Source of the DNA: Sutcliffiella horikoshii DSM 8719
Lineage (GTDB): Bacteria > Bacillota > Bacilli > Bacillales > Bacillaceae_I
Direction: 5' to 3'
DNA length: 64,000 nucleotides
NCBI GenBank assembly: GCA_001648575.1
Contig: LQXN01000066.1
Coordinates: 248,001 to 312,000, forward strand
Shown here: positions 1 through 9,440 of the stretch, one piece after another
Position numbering within the stretch: the stretch's first letter is position 1
Layout of the letters: each line of letters starts with the position of its first letter
Translations under genes and position numbers: made by a program
Notes under the pieces: generated by a model
Database searches by the model: none
What the model saw: only the letters and a program-made list of their open reading frames with translations
Told to the model about the DNA's origin: nothing

Positions 1-1626
1 GGGAACCTGGAAGCGAGAATCTTGTTGCGTTCTGGAAATCTGCAGATGGCGAAGAAACTTTTATTGAACAAGAAAAAAGGGGAGATTGAAGGAGCGCTTC
101 CGCAGTCACACCGAGAGACAGATTTGCTATTATCGCTTGTGGAAGCATTCATTGGCAATGCAGATCAGGCAAAGTTACTTGCAGATGCAGGGATTAAACA
201 AGGCATAAAGCTCCAGGCACCTTTCGTGGAGGCATGCGGCTGGATCCGCCTTGGGCATGCCATCCAGCTTATGGAGGTGTATGACAAGGTTCTGGCAAAG
301 GACTGTTATCAGACTGCACTTGAGATTATGGAAGATTTGAATGTTTCAAGAGGAAAAGCAGAAGCAAATATGGGGTTGTGTATTTTATATACATATCAAG
401 GTGCCTATGAGAAAGCAATATCATGCGGGGAAGAGGCATTGAAAGAAACGGAAGAGGTAAAAGATATTTGGCTGTCCGGTCTCATCTATCTCGCAATGAA
501 AATAGCTTCCATCCAGAATAACAAATGGGACAGAGTGGAATTTTATGGTGTTCGTGCGAGTAAACTTTTGCGTAAGTGTGGAGATGGATATGCAGCAATG
601 CTTTTATGCTTATGGGAATCCATCTACCATTATGAACGCCAAGAGTGGAATGGTTTCACTGATACCATAAATTCATTTTTGAATTCCTTACAAACTGGGA
701 ACTTTGAGTTTATCCTATTTAATCGAACCACTTTTGGGCCAAGCGATCTCCAAAGGTTTACTCCGCTTCTTATGGAAGCGCATAACAGAGGGATTCAGCG
801 TGAATATGTAACATCCTTATTAAATGAGTTGGGCTTCTCTGAAGTTCAGAACCATCCGGGTTATACCTTGAAAATTCAAACGCTGGGTAGTTTCAGGGTT
901 TGGCTCGGCCAAAAAGAAGTGGATGCAAAAGACTGGCAGCGGGCAAAGGCGAAAGAAATGTTGGAGTTTTTTGTTACTAAAAGAAACAAGCACGTAATGA
1001 GGGATGATATTTTTGCGGCATTGTGGCCGAATGCACTTGAAAAATCCATGACAAGGGATTTTAAGGTTGCCTTGAATGCCCTGAACAATGCCTTAGAGCC
1101 TGAAAGGAAGGCCAGAACAGAGCCATTCTTCATTCAAAGAGAAGGAAATTCCTATGGCTTGAATCCTAATAGCGGGTATATAGTAGATGCTATTGAATTT
1201 GAATCGTATGCATCTGCCGGGTTGGAAGAACAGGATCCGAACAAGGCCAAATCTTTTTTGGAAAAAGCTTTGGCTTTATATAAAGGAGATTTTCTGCCTG
1301 ACCAAAAATACGCGGATTGGTGTCTGATCGAGAGGGAACGTCTTTTAGTCTACTATTTGCGTTGCAGTGAAAAGATTGCTCAGCTCTTGGTAGCAAGAAA
1401 AGAATATGACCCCGCCATCCAATGGTGCGAGCGGGTTATAGATAAGGATCCAACTTGGGAAGAGGCTTATCGCCTGCTGATGTTTTGTTATTATCATAAG
1501 AATAATCGGTCACAGGCTATGAAGTGGTTCGCTAGGTGCAAGCAGTATCTGGAAAGTGAACTTGGTGTGGAGCCGATGTTCTCCACGAAGCAGATGTACG
1601 ATATGGTACTGGGAAAAGCAAATTAA
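1..1626 (+). CDS. SARP/MalT-like transcriptional activator with BTAD domain (5' truncated)
   Basis: The frame is open to the first base, so the N-terminus lies outside the window. The visible part begins with helical TPR-like repeats (about 200 residues). Near residue 285 comes a winged-helix OmpR/PhoB-type DNA-binding domain (starting LKIQTLGSFRVWLGQ, with a second helix-turn segment around RDDIFAALWP). The C-terminal 150 residues are a bacterial transcriptional activator (BTAD) domain ending in YLESELGVEP. This architecture is that of large MalT/LuxR-like ATP-dependent activators with a SARP-type output; the missing N-terminus would hold the ATPase. It lies directly upstream of the Liv-type importer operon. 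Candidate direct-repeat operators occur upstream of that operon and of the acyl-CoA ligase at 12641, so local control is inferred. The inducer is unknown. Confidence 0.85.
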   Translation, partial: GNLEARILLRSGNLQMAKKLLLNKKKGEIEGALPQSHRETDLLLSLVEAFIGNADQAKLLADAGIKQGIKLQAPFVEACGWIRLGHAIQLMEVYDKVLAKDCYQTALEIMEDLNVSRGKAEANMGLCILYTYQGAYEKAISCGEEALKETEEVKDIWLSGLIYLAMKIASIQNNKWDRVEFYGVRASKLLRKCGDGYAAMLLCLWESIYHYERQEWNGFTDTINSFLNSLQTGNFEFILFNRTTFGPSDLQRFTPLLMEAHNRGIQREYVTSLLNELGFSEVQNHPGYTLKIQTLGSFRVWLGQKEVDAKDWQRAKAKEMLEFFVTKRNKHVMRDDIFAALWPNALEKSMTRDFKVALNALNNALEPERKARTEPFFIQREGNSYGLNPNSGYIVDAIEFESYASAGLEEQDPNKAKSFLEKALALYKGDFLPDQKYADWCLIERERLLVYYLRCSEKIAQLLVARKEYDPAIQWCERVIDKDPTWEEAYRLLMFCYYHKNNRSQAMKWFARCKQYLESELGVEPMFSTKQMYDMVLGKAN

Positions 1627-1657
1627 ACTCCGCCTGGATGGTGGGGTTTTTTATTTT
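1624..1657 (+). terminator. Intrinsic terminator after the BTAD regulator
   Basis: A GC-rich hairpin with two G-T pairs (ACTCCGCC pairing with GGTGGGGT) overlaps the stop codon and is followed by a T-rich run. It separates the regulator from the importer operon. Confidence 0.7.
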
Positions 1658-1663
1658 GCCTGC

Positions 1664-1695
1664 TTGTAACTCGTTTGTAACCGCTGTTATATAAG
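1664..1695 (+). promoter_or_regulatory. SARP-type direct repeat and -10 box upstream of the importer operon
   Basis: Two identical heptamers TTGTAAC (1664-1670 and 1675-1681) are separated by 4 bp (TCGT), an 11-bp period. A -10-like TATAAG follows at 1690-1695, 8 bp after the second heptamer. SARP activators bind heptamer direct repeats with 4-bp spacers that overlap the -35 region about 8 bp upstream of the -10. The same pattern recurs at 12578-12611. Binding by the adjacent BTAD regulator is inferred. Confidence 0.6.
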
Positions 1696-1740
1696 CTGAA
1701 GCTACAACTTTACAAATTAATGGGTTGAGGGGGAAGGTAG

Positions 1741-2964
1741 ATGAAAAAGTGGAAGACAGGATTTTTGCTTCTGTGCATGGTGATGCTGTTTTTGGCTGGA
1801 TGCAGTGACAGTAATGCAGGGACAGAGGCAGATTCAGGTGGAGATGCTGATGAAAAGGTGATCAAAGTTGGTGTGCTCGCTTCCTTGACTGGTGCGCTTG
1901 AAACGTATGGTAAGCAGACGGTGCAAGGGTTTGAGCTTGGTCTTGAGTATGCAACGGAAGGAACGATGGAAGTAAATGGCCGCAAAATTGAGTTTGTGGT
2001 GGAGGATACGGAAACCAAACCGGAAGTAGCCATTCAAAAAGCTACAAAGCTATTGGAAGATGATAAAGTGGATTTCTTAGTTGGATCTTCAAGTTCTGGG
2101 GATACTTTGGCAGTTCTACCGCTTGCTGAGGAATATGAAAAAGTGATGCTGGTCGAGCCGGCGGTAGCAGATAGTATTACAGGAGCGGATTGGAATAAGT
2201 ATATATTCCGTACAGCAAGAAACTCTTCTCAGGATGCAGTGGCAGGGGCAGCTGCAATTGCCGGTGAAGGAGTGAAGATAGCTACATTGGCACCGGATTA
2301 TTCATTTGGGCACGATGGGGTTGCCGCCTTCAAAGAAGCTGCGTTGGAGCTTGGGGCAGAAATCGTGTTGGAAGAATACGCAGATCCGGCAGCAACCGAT
2401 TTCACCTCTAATATTCAGAAAATCCTGGATGCTAAGCCTGATTATCTGTTTGTAGTATGGGCCGGTGCAAATTCACCTTGGAATCAGATCTCAGATATGA
2501 AAGTTCAAGATAGAGGAATAAAAATTTCTACCGGAGCTCCAGATATTGCAGCTTTATATACGATGGAGCAGTTGTTAGGGATGGAAGGATTCTCGGTTTA
2601 CTATCACACACTACCAGACAATCCGGTCAATGATTGGCTGGTGGAAAAACATAAGGAGAAATTCAATGGTGAAGTTCCGGACTTATTTACTCCTGGGGGA
2701 ATGAGCGCTGCCATAGCTATTGTTGAGGCGTTGAAGAAAACAGAGGGTGATACGGATACAGACCTAATCATTGAGACAATGGAAGGGATGAGCTTTGATA
2801 CTCCGAAAGGTCAAATGACGTTCCGTGCTGAAGATCATCAGGCGCTACAAACTTTATATGCTGTGCGTCTGGAGAAAGTGGATGGTTTTGATTATCCGGT
2901 TCCTGTATTGATGAGGGAGCTGACGCCAGAGGAAACAGCGCCACCAGTTCGGAATAATCAGTAA
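1741..2964 (+). CDS. Branched-chain-amino-acid-type ABC transporter substrate-binding lipoprotein
   Basis: 407 residues. It has a lipoprotein signal with lipobox LAGC (Cys21), a short acidic/Ser-Gly linker, then a periplasmic-binding type I fold of the LivK/leucine-binding family (VIKVGVLASLTGALETYG; later SSSSGDTLAVLPLAEEYEKV). It would be anchored outside the membrane and deliver a substrate to LivHM/LivFG-like partners encoded next. Family members bind leucine/isoleucine/valine, amides, urea or aromatic acids, so the substrate is not set by the family. The co-transcribed KASIII, hydrolase and SDR genes and the acyl-CoA ligase suggest a carboxylic acid. The start ATG follows a GGGGGAAGG Shine-Dalgarno. 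Confidence 0.9.
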   Translation: MKKWKTGFLLLCMVMLFLAGCSDSNAGTEADSGGDADEKVIKVGVLASLTGALETYGKQTVQGFELGLEYATEGTMEVNGRKIEFVVEDTETKPEVAIQKATKLLEDDKVDFLVGSSSSGDTLAVLPLAEEYEKVMLVEPAVADSITGADWNKYIFRTARNSSQDAVAGAAAIAGEGVKIATLAPDYSFGHDGVAAFKEAALELGAEIVLEEYADPAATDFTSNIQKILDAKPDYLFVVWAGANSPWNQISDMKVQDRGIKISTGAPDIAALYTMEQLLGMEGFSVYYHTLPDNPVNDWLVEKHKEKFNGEVPDLFTPGGMSAAIAIVEALKKTEGDTDTDLIIETMEGMSFDTPKGQMTFRAEDHQALQTLYAVRLEKVDGFDYPVPVLMRELTPEETAPPVRNNQ

Positions 2965-3043
2965 GAAGGGGAAGGGACTTTGGGGCACTGCTCTAAGGTT
3001 CCTTCCTGTTGTAGAAAACGCTTGAAAAAAGGAGGCAGTAACA

Positions 3044-3811
3044 TTGAACCCTATTTTAGAAACAAAAGATTTAACGATAAACTTTGGTGGGCATGTGGCA
3101 GTGGACCATGTGAATTTTTCGGTCGAACCCTATCATTTCAAGTCCATCATCGGTCCCAATGGCGCTGGAAAAACAACCTTTTTCAATTTGTTGAGCGGTC
3201 AGTTGAAGCCGACGAAAGGGGAAGTGTACTGGAAAGGGGAGGACATTACAAAGCTCCCTCCCATGAAAAGGACAAGAAAGGGAATTGGCCGCTCCTTTCA
3301 AATAACCAATGTTTTTCCCAATCTGACCGTGTTGGAAAATGTCCGCCTTGCTGTTCAATCACAAAAAGGTGTCAGGTATAACATGTTTTCTCACTACCTT
3401 CACTTTAAGGATTTTGAAAAGCGGGCAATGGAGCTGTTGATGACGGTGTTATTGGAGAAGAAAGCCCATTCCATTGCCAAAAACCTTGCCCATGGCGAAA
3501 AGAGAAAGCTTGAGATTGCGATGCTCCTTGCATTGGAAACGGAAATCCTTCTCTTGGATGAACCGACTGCAGGTATGTCAATTGAGGAGGTTCCTGCAAT
3601 CTTGGAAGTTATCAAACTGATAAAAGCTAAGGGGGATCGGACCATCGTCCTGATTGAACACAAAATGGATATGATTCTGGACTTATCTGATTCTGTAACA
3701 GTGTTGTTCAACGGTAGATTGTTGGCAGACGGTACTCCTCAAGAGATTATGAATAATGAGACGGTCCAGTCTGCATATTTGGGAGGATTATATGATGACA
3801 ACGCTTCTTAA
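3044..3811 (+). CDS. LivG-type ABC transporter ATP-binding protein
   Basis: 255 residues starting at TTG, 8 bases after AGGAGG; no ATG start fits the conserved N-terminus. Walker A is GPNGAGKTT, Walker B is ILLLDEPTAGM, and the signature region reads LAHGEKRKLEIAM (the usual LSGGQ is degenerate, as in LivG proteins). The LivG-specific stretch GIGRSFQITNVFPNLTVLEN is present. It should pair with the LivF-like ATPase that overlaps its 3' end. Confidence 0.92.
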   Translation: MNPILETKDLTINFGGHVAVDHVNFSVEPYHFKSIIGPNGAGKTTFFNLLSGQLKPTKGEVYWKGEDITKLPPMKRTRKGIGRSFQITNVFPNLTVLENVRLAVQSQKGVRYNMFSHYLHFKDFEKRAMELLMTVLLEKKAHSIAKNLAHGEKRKLEIAMLLALETEILLLDEPTAGMSIEEVPAILEVIKLIKAKGDRTIVLIEHKMDMILDLSDSVTVLFNGRLLADGTPQEIMNNETVQSAYLGGLYDDNAS

Positions 3812-4502
3812 AGTGGAAAAGATCCAGACATATATCGAACAGTTTCATATCCTGCAAGGTGTCGACTTTGAAGCAAAGCAAGGAGAGGTCACCGTCCTTT
3901 TAGGCAGGAACGGGGCAGGTAAGACTACAACCCTCAGGAGTGTCATGGGGTTAAATCCTCCTCAAAAAGGCAGGGTGATTTTTGATGGAGAAGAAATTAC
4001 GGGACTTGCAACCTATGAAATTGCGAATAAAGGAATAGGCTATGTCCCTGAAGATCAAGGAGTCTTCGGCGAACTGACAGTGGAAGAAAATATGAAAGTC
4101 GCAATGAAAAGGAATGATGACACAACACGGGAGAAATTGGATTGGATTCTCGATCTTTTCCCTGATTTAAAGACATATTGGAAAAAACGTGGCGGGAATT
4201 TAAGTGGCGGACAAAAACAAATGCTGGCAATTTCCCGGGCCTATATTAATAACAGCAGGTTGTTATTAATTGATGAACCAAGTAAGGGGCTAGCTCCAAT
4301 CATGGTGGAAAAAGTGATGAACTCCATCCAGGAGATGAAGAAAGAAACGACAATCATCTTGGTGGAGCAGAATTTTTACATGGCCAGTACAATTGGAGAT
4401 TGCTTTTATATATTGGATGACGGTAGAAGCGTACATCAGGGCCTCATGCATGAACTGAAGGAGGACGAGGAGCTAAAAAGGAATTATCTTGGGATTGCAT
4501 AA
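3792..4502 (+). CDS. LivF-type ABC transporter ATP-binding protein
   Basis: About 236 residues. Two adjacent ATG codons (3792, 3795) follow GGGAGG at 3781-3786; the frame opens further upstream but without a ribosome site. Walker A GRNGAGKTT, signature LSGGQKQMLA and Walker B LLLIDEPSKGL are intact. The start overlaps livG by 20 bases, indicating translational coupling. Confidence 0.92.
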   Translation: MMTTLLKVEKIQTYIEQFHILQGVDFEAKQGEVTVLLGRNGAGKTTTLRSVMGLNPPQKGRVIFDGEEITGLATYEIANKGIGYVPEDQGVFGELTVEENMKVAMKRNDDTTREKLDWILDLFPDLKTYWKKRGGNLSGGQKQMLAISRAYINNSRLLLIDEPSKGLAPIMVEKVMNSIQEMKKETTIILVEQNFYMASTIGDCFYILDDGRSVHQGLMHELKEDEELKRNYLGIA

Positions 4503-4517
4503 TAGGAGGGGCGATAC

Positions 4518-5378
4518 GTGGAAGTATTGGTGAATCTGACAGTAAACGGATTAGCAACTGGAATGCTGATATTCTTGCTTGCTGCTGGTCTTACATTGAT
4601 ATTCGGTTTAATGGATGTATTGAACTTTGCTCATGGAGGGCTATTTGCCTGGGGGGCCTTTTCTGGAATATGGGTGTACACGGCAACAGGCAGTTTTATG
4701 ATTGGGATAATCGCAGCAATAGGTACTGGACTTATATTAGGGTTGGCGATAGAGCGTTTTATCATCCAACCTGTCTATGGGAATCACGTACAACAGATCC
4801 TGATCACGTTGGGGGTCATGCTTGTTTTAAGTGAGATGATCAAAGTGGTATTTGGCCCTAATCAGCTCAGTGCGAGAACTCCGGCTTATTTAAGTGGGAG
4901 CTGGGAATTTGGCGATATCATCATCATTAAATACCGTGTGTTCATCATTGTGATAGGGGCGCTTGTATTTGGTGTCATTTTCTATATTCTAAGAAACACG
5001 AAAATAGGTCTCATTGTTCGTGCCGGGGTTATAAATAAGGAGATGGTCCAAGCTTTGGGAATCAATATTAAAAGGGTGTTCCTGCTTGTATTCATGGTGG
5101 GGGCGGCAATGGCTGCACTAGGAGGGATGCTGCTTGGTCCCTATTCAGGAGTCATTTACGCAGAGATGGGACTTGAATTTGGGATATTGGCCTTCATTGT
5201 GGTGGTCATCGGTGGAATGGGAAGTATAACAGGCTCGGTCCTTGCAGCCATCCTGGTTGGGATAAGCGGGTCATTCATGGCTTACTACGTACCGGATTTA
5301 GCGCTGGCAGTCAACATGCTGCTTATGACCATCGTCTTGATTTTCCGTCCTCAAGGACTATTTGGAGTAAAGGGGTGA
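4518..5378 (+). CDS. LivH-type ABC transporter permease
   Basis: 286 residues with about eight hydrophobic helices. The N-terminus (NGLATGMLIFLLAAGLTLIFGLMDVLNFAHG) is the classic LivH opening. GTG start after GGAGGGG, 16 bases downstream of livF. Inner-membrane half of the importer channel. Confidence 0.92.
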   Translation: MEVLVNLTVNGLATGMLIFLLAAGLTLIFGLMDVLNFAHGGLFAWGAFSGIWVYTATGSFMIGIIAAIGTGLILGLAIERFIIQPVYGNHVQQILITLGVMLVLSEMIKVVFGPNQLSARTPAYLSGSWEFGDIIIIKYRVFIIVIGALVFGVIFYILRNTKIGLIVRAGVINKEMVQALGINIKRVFLLVFMVGAAMAALGGMLLGPYSGVIYAEMGLEFGILAFIVVVIGGMGSITGSVLAAILVGISGSFMAYYVPDLALAVNMLLMTIVLIFRPQGLFGVKG

Positions 5379-5382
5379 GCGC

Positions 5383-6381
5383 ATGAACAAATACACGGAA
5401 AAGTCAAATATTGTCTATTTAATCATTTTCCTGATGCTTCTTGCCCTCCCTTTTGTCACAGATTCTCGCACTCTCTTAATCATGTTCACGCAGATTTTCC
5501 TTTTTGCCATTTTTGCAATGAGTTATGATATCCTGCTTGGTTATACAGGGATTGTTTCATTTGGGCATGCCATGTTCTTCGGAATCGGTGCCTATTCGAC
5601 AGGAATCATTCTGAAGCAATATGATAGTACCATTGCCATGCTTTTGCTGGCAGTAATAGTGGGTGCCATCATAGCAGGCATTGTCAGTTATATCGTCGGC
5701 ATGCTTTCCCTCCGGTTGAAAAGTCATTTTTACGCGATGTTGACTCTTGCTTTCTCAGGACTGTTCTTGGTGTTGGCAGAAAAATGGCGAACGCTCACCT
5801 TTGGTAATGATGGATTTACTTTCAGCATACCTGACCCTTTAAGGGACAGATTGAATTTGTATTTGATTGCATTGATTCTTATGGTGGTTATCTTTCTTTC
5901 TTTAAAAAGATTCACACATTCTCCAGTAGGGAAGGTCCTCCAAGCAATAAGAGAAAATGAGGATCGGACAGAATCGCTAGGATATCATGTATTGCATTAT
6001 AAAGTTATAGCGAGTGTAGTGGCAGGGGTCCTTGCAAGCTTTGCCGGCAGTCTATATGTTTTGACTCTTAGATTCGTCAATACCTCCGTCTTTGCAGTGG
6101 ATGTCACACTTGATGCCTTGTTGATGACCATCATTGGTGGTGTAGGTACGTTGGTGGGTGCCATTATTGGAGCTGGATTGATTGAATTTGCACATCACTG
6201 GTTGACAGACCTTGCAAAAGTGCATTGGATATTTGAACGCTGGATCATCTTCTTTGGAATCCTCTATATCGTGGTGGTGATGTTTTTCCCGCAAGGCATT
6301 GTAGGGACCGTGAAAATGTGGTGGGGAAGAAAAAAAGGGACACAGATTAGAAGGCAAAACGAAAAGGATATTTCGGGGTGA
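5383..6381 (+). CDS. LivM-type ABC transporter permease
   Basis: 332 residues with many transmembrane helices and the LivM motif YDILLGYTGIVSFGHAMFFG near residues 47-66. It starts 4 bases after livH and partners it in the channel. The basic, hydrophilic tail (GRKKGTQIRRQNEKDISG) is cytoplasmic. The stop codon overlaps the ribosome site of the next small gene. Confidence 0.92.
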   Translation: MNKYTEKSNIVYLIIFLMLLALPFVTDSRTLLIMFTQIFLFAIFAMSYDILLGYTGIVSFGHAMFFGIGAYSTGIILKQYDSTIAMLLLAVIVGAIIAGIVSYIVGMLSLRLKSHFYAMLTLAFSGLFLVLAEKWRTLTFGNDGFTFSIPDPLRDRLNLYLIALILMVVIFLSLKRFTHSPVGKVLQAIRENEDRTESLGYHVLHYKVIASVVAGVLASFAGSLYVLTLRFVNTSVFAVDVTLDALLMTIIGGVGTLVGAIIGAGLIEFAHHWLTDLAKVHWIFERWIIFFGILYIVVVMFFPQGIVGTVKMWWGRKKGTQIRRQNEKDISG

Positions 6382-6395
6382 GAGGAGGAGAAGGA

Positions 6396-6572
6396 ATGTT
6401 CAGTCAGCCTCAAGTAGCATCCTTTATTGTACGTTGCACTAGTTTTTTGGATGCAGGACAACCGACACCTGTATGGAGGATCACAGTCAGCCATGTGCAA
6501 GGAGAAGAGGAAATAACAGTAACTTCGTTCGAAAAAGCAAGCGAATATATGAAAGAAAAATTAAGTGGGTGA
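6396..6572 (+). CDS. Small conserved-context protein of the importer/KASIII operon (unknown)
   Basis: 58 residues. The ATG at 6396 follows a strong AGGAGGAGAAGG site; an in-frame GTG at 6378 lies inside the upstream gene. The sequence suggests three beta strands and a C-terminal helix (ITVTSFEKASEYMKEKLSG). No signal peptide, membrane segment or zinc ligands are visible. I do not recognise the family. Small proteins often accompany thiolase-fold enzymes, and it sits just before a KASIII-like gene with 4 bases between them, so a role as an accessory subunit is a guess. Confidence 0.7.
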   Translation: MFSQPQVASFIVRCTSFLDAGQPTPVWRITVSHVQGEEEITVTSFEKASEYMKEKLSG

Positions 6573-6576
6573 GGTC

Positions 6577-7590
6577 ATGACAAACATTGGAATCGTCAGT
6601 GTCGGCACATTTATTCCAAAAAATATCATGACCAGCAAGGAAATTGCCGAAAAATCTGGAATACCTATAAAGGTGGTGGAAGAAAAACTTGGCATAATTT
6701 CCAAGCCTGTGGCCTCTTTTGAGGACCACACCTGTGAAATGGGGATAAAAGCGGCTCGAATAGCCTTGGAAAAGGGGAAAATCGCTCCAGAGGAAATAGA
6801 CCTGATCATCTATATCGGGGAAGAGCATAAGGAGTATCCTTTATGGACGGCAGCCCTTTATATGCAAAAACATCTTGGGGCGGTAAATGCAGTTGGATTC
6901 GATATGGCGTTGCGTTGTGGTACCACGATAATGGGGATAAAGCTGGCAAAGGACATGATGGTAGCCGATGAGTCCATTAGCACAGTCTTGCTTGCTGGCG
7001 GTTATCGGAATGAAGATTTTATTGATTACACAAACCCCCGCACCCGTTTCATGTATAACCTTGGAGCGGGAGGGGGGGCCATCCTGTTAAAAAAAGATCA
7101 TGGGAAAAATGCAGTATTGTCATCACATCTTATTACGGACGGTTCTTTTTCTGAAGATGTTGTCGTGGTTGCAGGTGGAACGAAACACCCCATCTCAGCA
7201 GAAGCTTTGGAAACAAGGAAAAATAAGCTTGATGTCCTGGATCCGGAAGGGATGAAATCAAGGTTAGAAGAAAAATCAATGATTAACTTCCTGAGAGTGA
7301 TAAGAGAGTCATTATCAAAAAGCGGCTTTACCCAAGAGGATGTAGATTATCTCGGAATTCTTCATATGAAGAAATCTGCCCATGATTATGTGCTTCAGGA
7401 ACTAGGCTTGATGGAACATCAATCTATCTATCTCGAAAACTATGGTCATATCGGTCAAATTGATCAGATTCTTTCCTTGGAGATCGCTTTGCATCAGGGA
7501 AGGATTAAAGATGGTGATATCATTGTCCTTGTCAGTGCTGGGATAGGCTATGCTTGGGGTGCAACGACTATTCAATGGGGGAAACCTTAA
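6577..7590 (+). CDS. KASIII/FabH-like thiolase-fold enzyme
   Basis: 337 residues from the ATG at 6577, preceded by GGTGAGG; a GTG at 6565 is possible but would overlap the previous gene. The fold is that of 3-oxoacyl-ACP synthase III and HMG-CoA-synthase-like enzymes. The likely triad is Cys114 (ALRCGTT), His263 (ILHMKK) and Asn288 (ENYGHIGQ). The context around Cys and Asn differs from housekeeping FabH (no ACAG-like cysteine loop, no NTSAAS-like loop), so it is probably not FabH. Within this operon it may make or cleave a beta-keto acyl thioester; direction and substrate are unknown. Confidence 0.8.
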   Translation: MTNIGIVSVGTFIPKNIMTSKEIAEKSGIPIKVVEEKLGIISKPVASFEDHTCEMGIKAARIALEKGKIAPEEIDLIIYIGEEHKEYPLWTAALYMQKHLGAVNAVGFDMALRCGTTIMGIKLAKDMMVADESISTVLLAGGYRNEDFIDYTNPRTRFMYNLGAGGGAILLKKDHGKNAVLSSHLITDGSFSEDVVVVAGGTKHPISAEALETRKNKLDVLDPEGMKSRLEEKSMINFLRVIRESLSKSGFTQEDVDYLGILHMKKSAHDYVLQELGLMEHQSIYLENYGHIGQIDQILSLEIALHQGRIKDGDIIVLVSAGIGYAWGATTIQWGKP

Positions 7591-7603
7591 AGGGGGTTCT
7601 AAA

Positions 7604-8512
7604 GTGATCGTACAAAAGCAAGTGAAACTGCCGAATGGAGAGACTTACGGTTATAGGGAGCGTGAAGGTGCAGGGGAAACTTTAATTCTCATTCATGGGA
7701 ATATGACTTCTTCTAAGCATTGGGATCTCCTGATGGAAAATATAGATTCTTCTCTCCATCTTATCGCAATGGATATGAGGGGATTCGGTGAAACCACTTA
7801 TAATGAGAAAATCTATTCCATCAAGGACTTGGCGAACGATATCAAATTGTTCGTGAAAGAGTTGGAGCTTTCAGGCTTTACGATGGCTGGATGGTCGACA
7901 GGTGGGGCAGTGGCTATGCAGTTCGTCTCCGAAAATCCAGGTTATGCAAAAAAGCTTATTTTACTTGCTTCGGCTTCCACAAGAGGTTATCCGATGTTTG
8001 AAACGGATGAAAGCGGACAACCGGATCTGGCAAAAAGGCTATCAAGCTATGAACAGGTATTGCAAGACAAGACAAGGACCATCACCATCTCCCATGCATA
8101 TGAATCACGTAATAAAGAAGTACTTAGAATGATCTGGGATTATGCCATTTACCATGACAATAAACCGGAAGCTGCACGCTATGAAGCATATTTGGATGAC
8201 ATGTTGACACAGCGTAACTATCCGGAAATTTTGCACGCACTTAATACATTCAATATCAGCACCCATCATAACGGACTGAAAGAAGGTACCGGGGAAGCAG
8301 GGAATATCAATATCCCTGTACTGGTTTTGGCAGGGGAAAAAGACCTTGTCATTTCAGAACAGATGGCAAAGGAAATAGTGGAGGATCTTGGCGAAGTGGC
8401 GACGCTTGTAACTTTGAAAGGGTGTGGACATTCTGCACAAGTAGATGATTTGCAACAACTGTTGCAAACGATTACATCATTCGTGGCAAAACAGGAGGAA
8501 CAGTACAAATGA
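7604..8512 (+). CDS. Alpha/beta-fold hydrolase
   Basis: 302 residues. GTG start at 7604, 7 bases after AGGGGG. Nucleophile elbow GWSTGG (Ser98), oxyanion-hole HGN (31-33), acid in LAGEKDLV and His in GCGHSAQVDD complete a hydrolase triad. The family includes lactonases, esterases and C-C bond hydrolases. Cytoplasmic, no signal peptide. It overlaps the next gene by 4 bases (ATGA), so it belongs to the same unit. Confidence 0.85.
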   Translation: MIVQKQVKLPNGETYGYREREGAGETLILIHGNMTSSKHWDLLMENIDSSLHLIAMDMRGFGETTYNEKIYSIKDLANDIKLFVKELELSGFTMAGWSTGGAVAMQFVSENPGYAKKLILLASASTRGYPMFETDESGQPDLAKRLSSYEQVLQDKTRTITISHAYESRNKEVLRMIWDYAIYHDNKPEAARYEAYLDDMLTQRNYPEILHALNTFNISTHHNGLKEGTGEAGNINIPVLVLAGEKDLVISEQMAKEIVEDLGEVATLVTLKGCGHSAQVDDLQQLLQTITSFVAKQEEQYK

Positions 8513-9246
8513 GATTAGAAGGAAAAGTTGCTATCATTACCGGTGCAGCTAATGGACTTGGGTTGGAAGCTGCACGACTATTTCTAAAAGAGGGAGCAAA
8601 GGTGGCCCTTGTGGATTATGACCTAACGACAGGAGAACAAAGAACAGCTGAGCTTCAAGCCGAAGGGGAGGCTGCTTTCTATCAAGTAGATGTAGCCAAT
8701 CAGGAAAAGGTTGTGGAGATGGTCTCCATGGTAAAAGAAAGATTTGGCAAGATTGATATATTGATAAACAATGCAGGCATTACTAAAGATAATATGCTTC
8801 TGAAGATGAGTGGAGAAGACTTTCAAAAGGTAATGGATGTCAATGTCAACGGTGTCTTTAACTGTACACAGGCAGTGGTCCCTCATATGCTAGAAAATGG
8901 AAAAGGTAAAATCATTAACACATCTTCAGTCAGCGGTGTCTATGGTAATGTCGGTCAGACGAATTACGCGGCATCCAAAGCAGCAGTAATAGGGATGACA
9001 AAATCATGGGCAAAGGAATTCGGCAGGAAAAATATTAATGTCAATGCCGTAGCCCCGGGCTTTGTTGATACAAATATGGTAGCAACTGTACCGGAAAAAG
9101 TTATTCAAGGATTGCTGCAGGTCATACCTATGCAAAGACTTGGAAAGCCGAGCGACATTGCGAATGCGTATCTATATTTGGCCTCGGATGAATCGGATTA
9201 TGTAAATGGAACGGTGTTGCATGTAGATGGGGGCATCATGATGTAA
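8509..9246 (+). CDS. SDR-family 3-oxoacyl reductase (FabG-like)
   Basis: 245 residues. The Rossmann motif TGAANGLG (11-18), NNAG (87-90), a Ser near 139 and YxxxK (Tyr153, Lys157) make a complete classical short-chain dehydrogenase. Length and the C-terminal NGTVLHVDGGIMM match FabG/acetoacetyl-CoA reductases. It probably reduces or oxidises the beta-keto or hydroxy acyl intermediate of the operon's pathway. Last gene before a strong terminator. Confidence 0.88.
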   Translation: MRLEGKVAIITGAANGLGLEAARLFLKEGAKVALVDYDLTTGEQRTAELQAEGEAAFYQVDVANQEKVVEMVSMVKERFGKIDILINNAGITKDNMLLKMSGEDFQKVMDVNVNGVFNCTQAVVPHMLENGKGKIINTSSVSGVYGNVGQTNYAASKAAVIGMTKSWAKEFGRKNINVNAVAPGFVDTNMVATVPEKVIQGLLQVIPMQRLGKPSDIANAYLYLASDESDYVNGTVLHVDGGIMM

Positions 9247-9266
9247 AAGATTACTATTCTGTATTG

Positions 9267-9299
9267 AACTAGATGCTGAACTGGCATCTAGTTTTTTTG
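9267..9299 (+). terminator. Intrinsic terminator ending the importer/KASIII operon
   Basis: Perfect inverted repeat AACTAGATGC / GCATCTAGTT with a 7-base loop, followed by seven T residues. Confidence 0.92.
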
Positions 9300-9440
9300 T
9301 ATACAATCTACAAGTTTTGACGAAAAAAATAACAAACACTTCAAAACATATTCATTCTTGCCAAGACTCCTACCCACACCGTATGATGAACTCATATTAA
9401 ATAGTCAAATTTGAATAATTGTGTATAGGAGGACATCCAG

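Noticed and set aside
2980-3381. 133-residue frame overlapping livG
   Set aside because: Out-of-frame shadow of a clear ABC ATPase gene.
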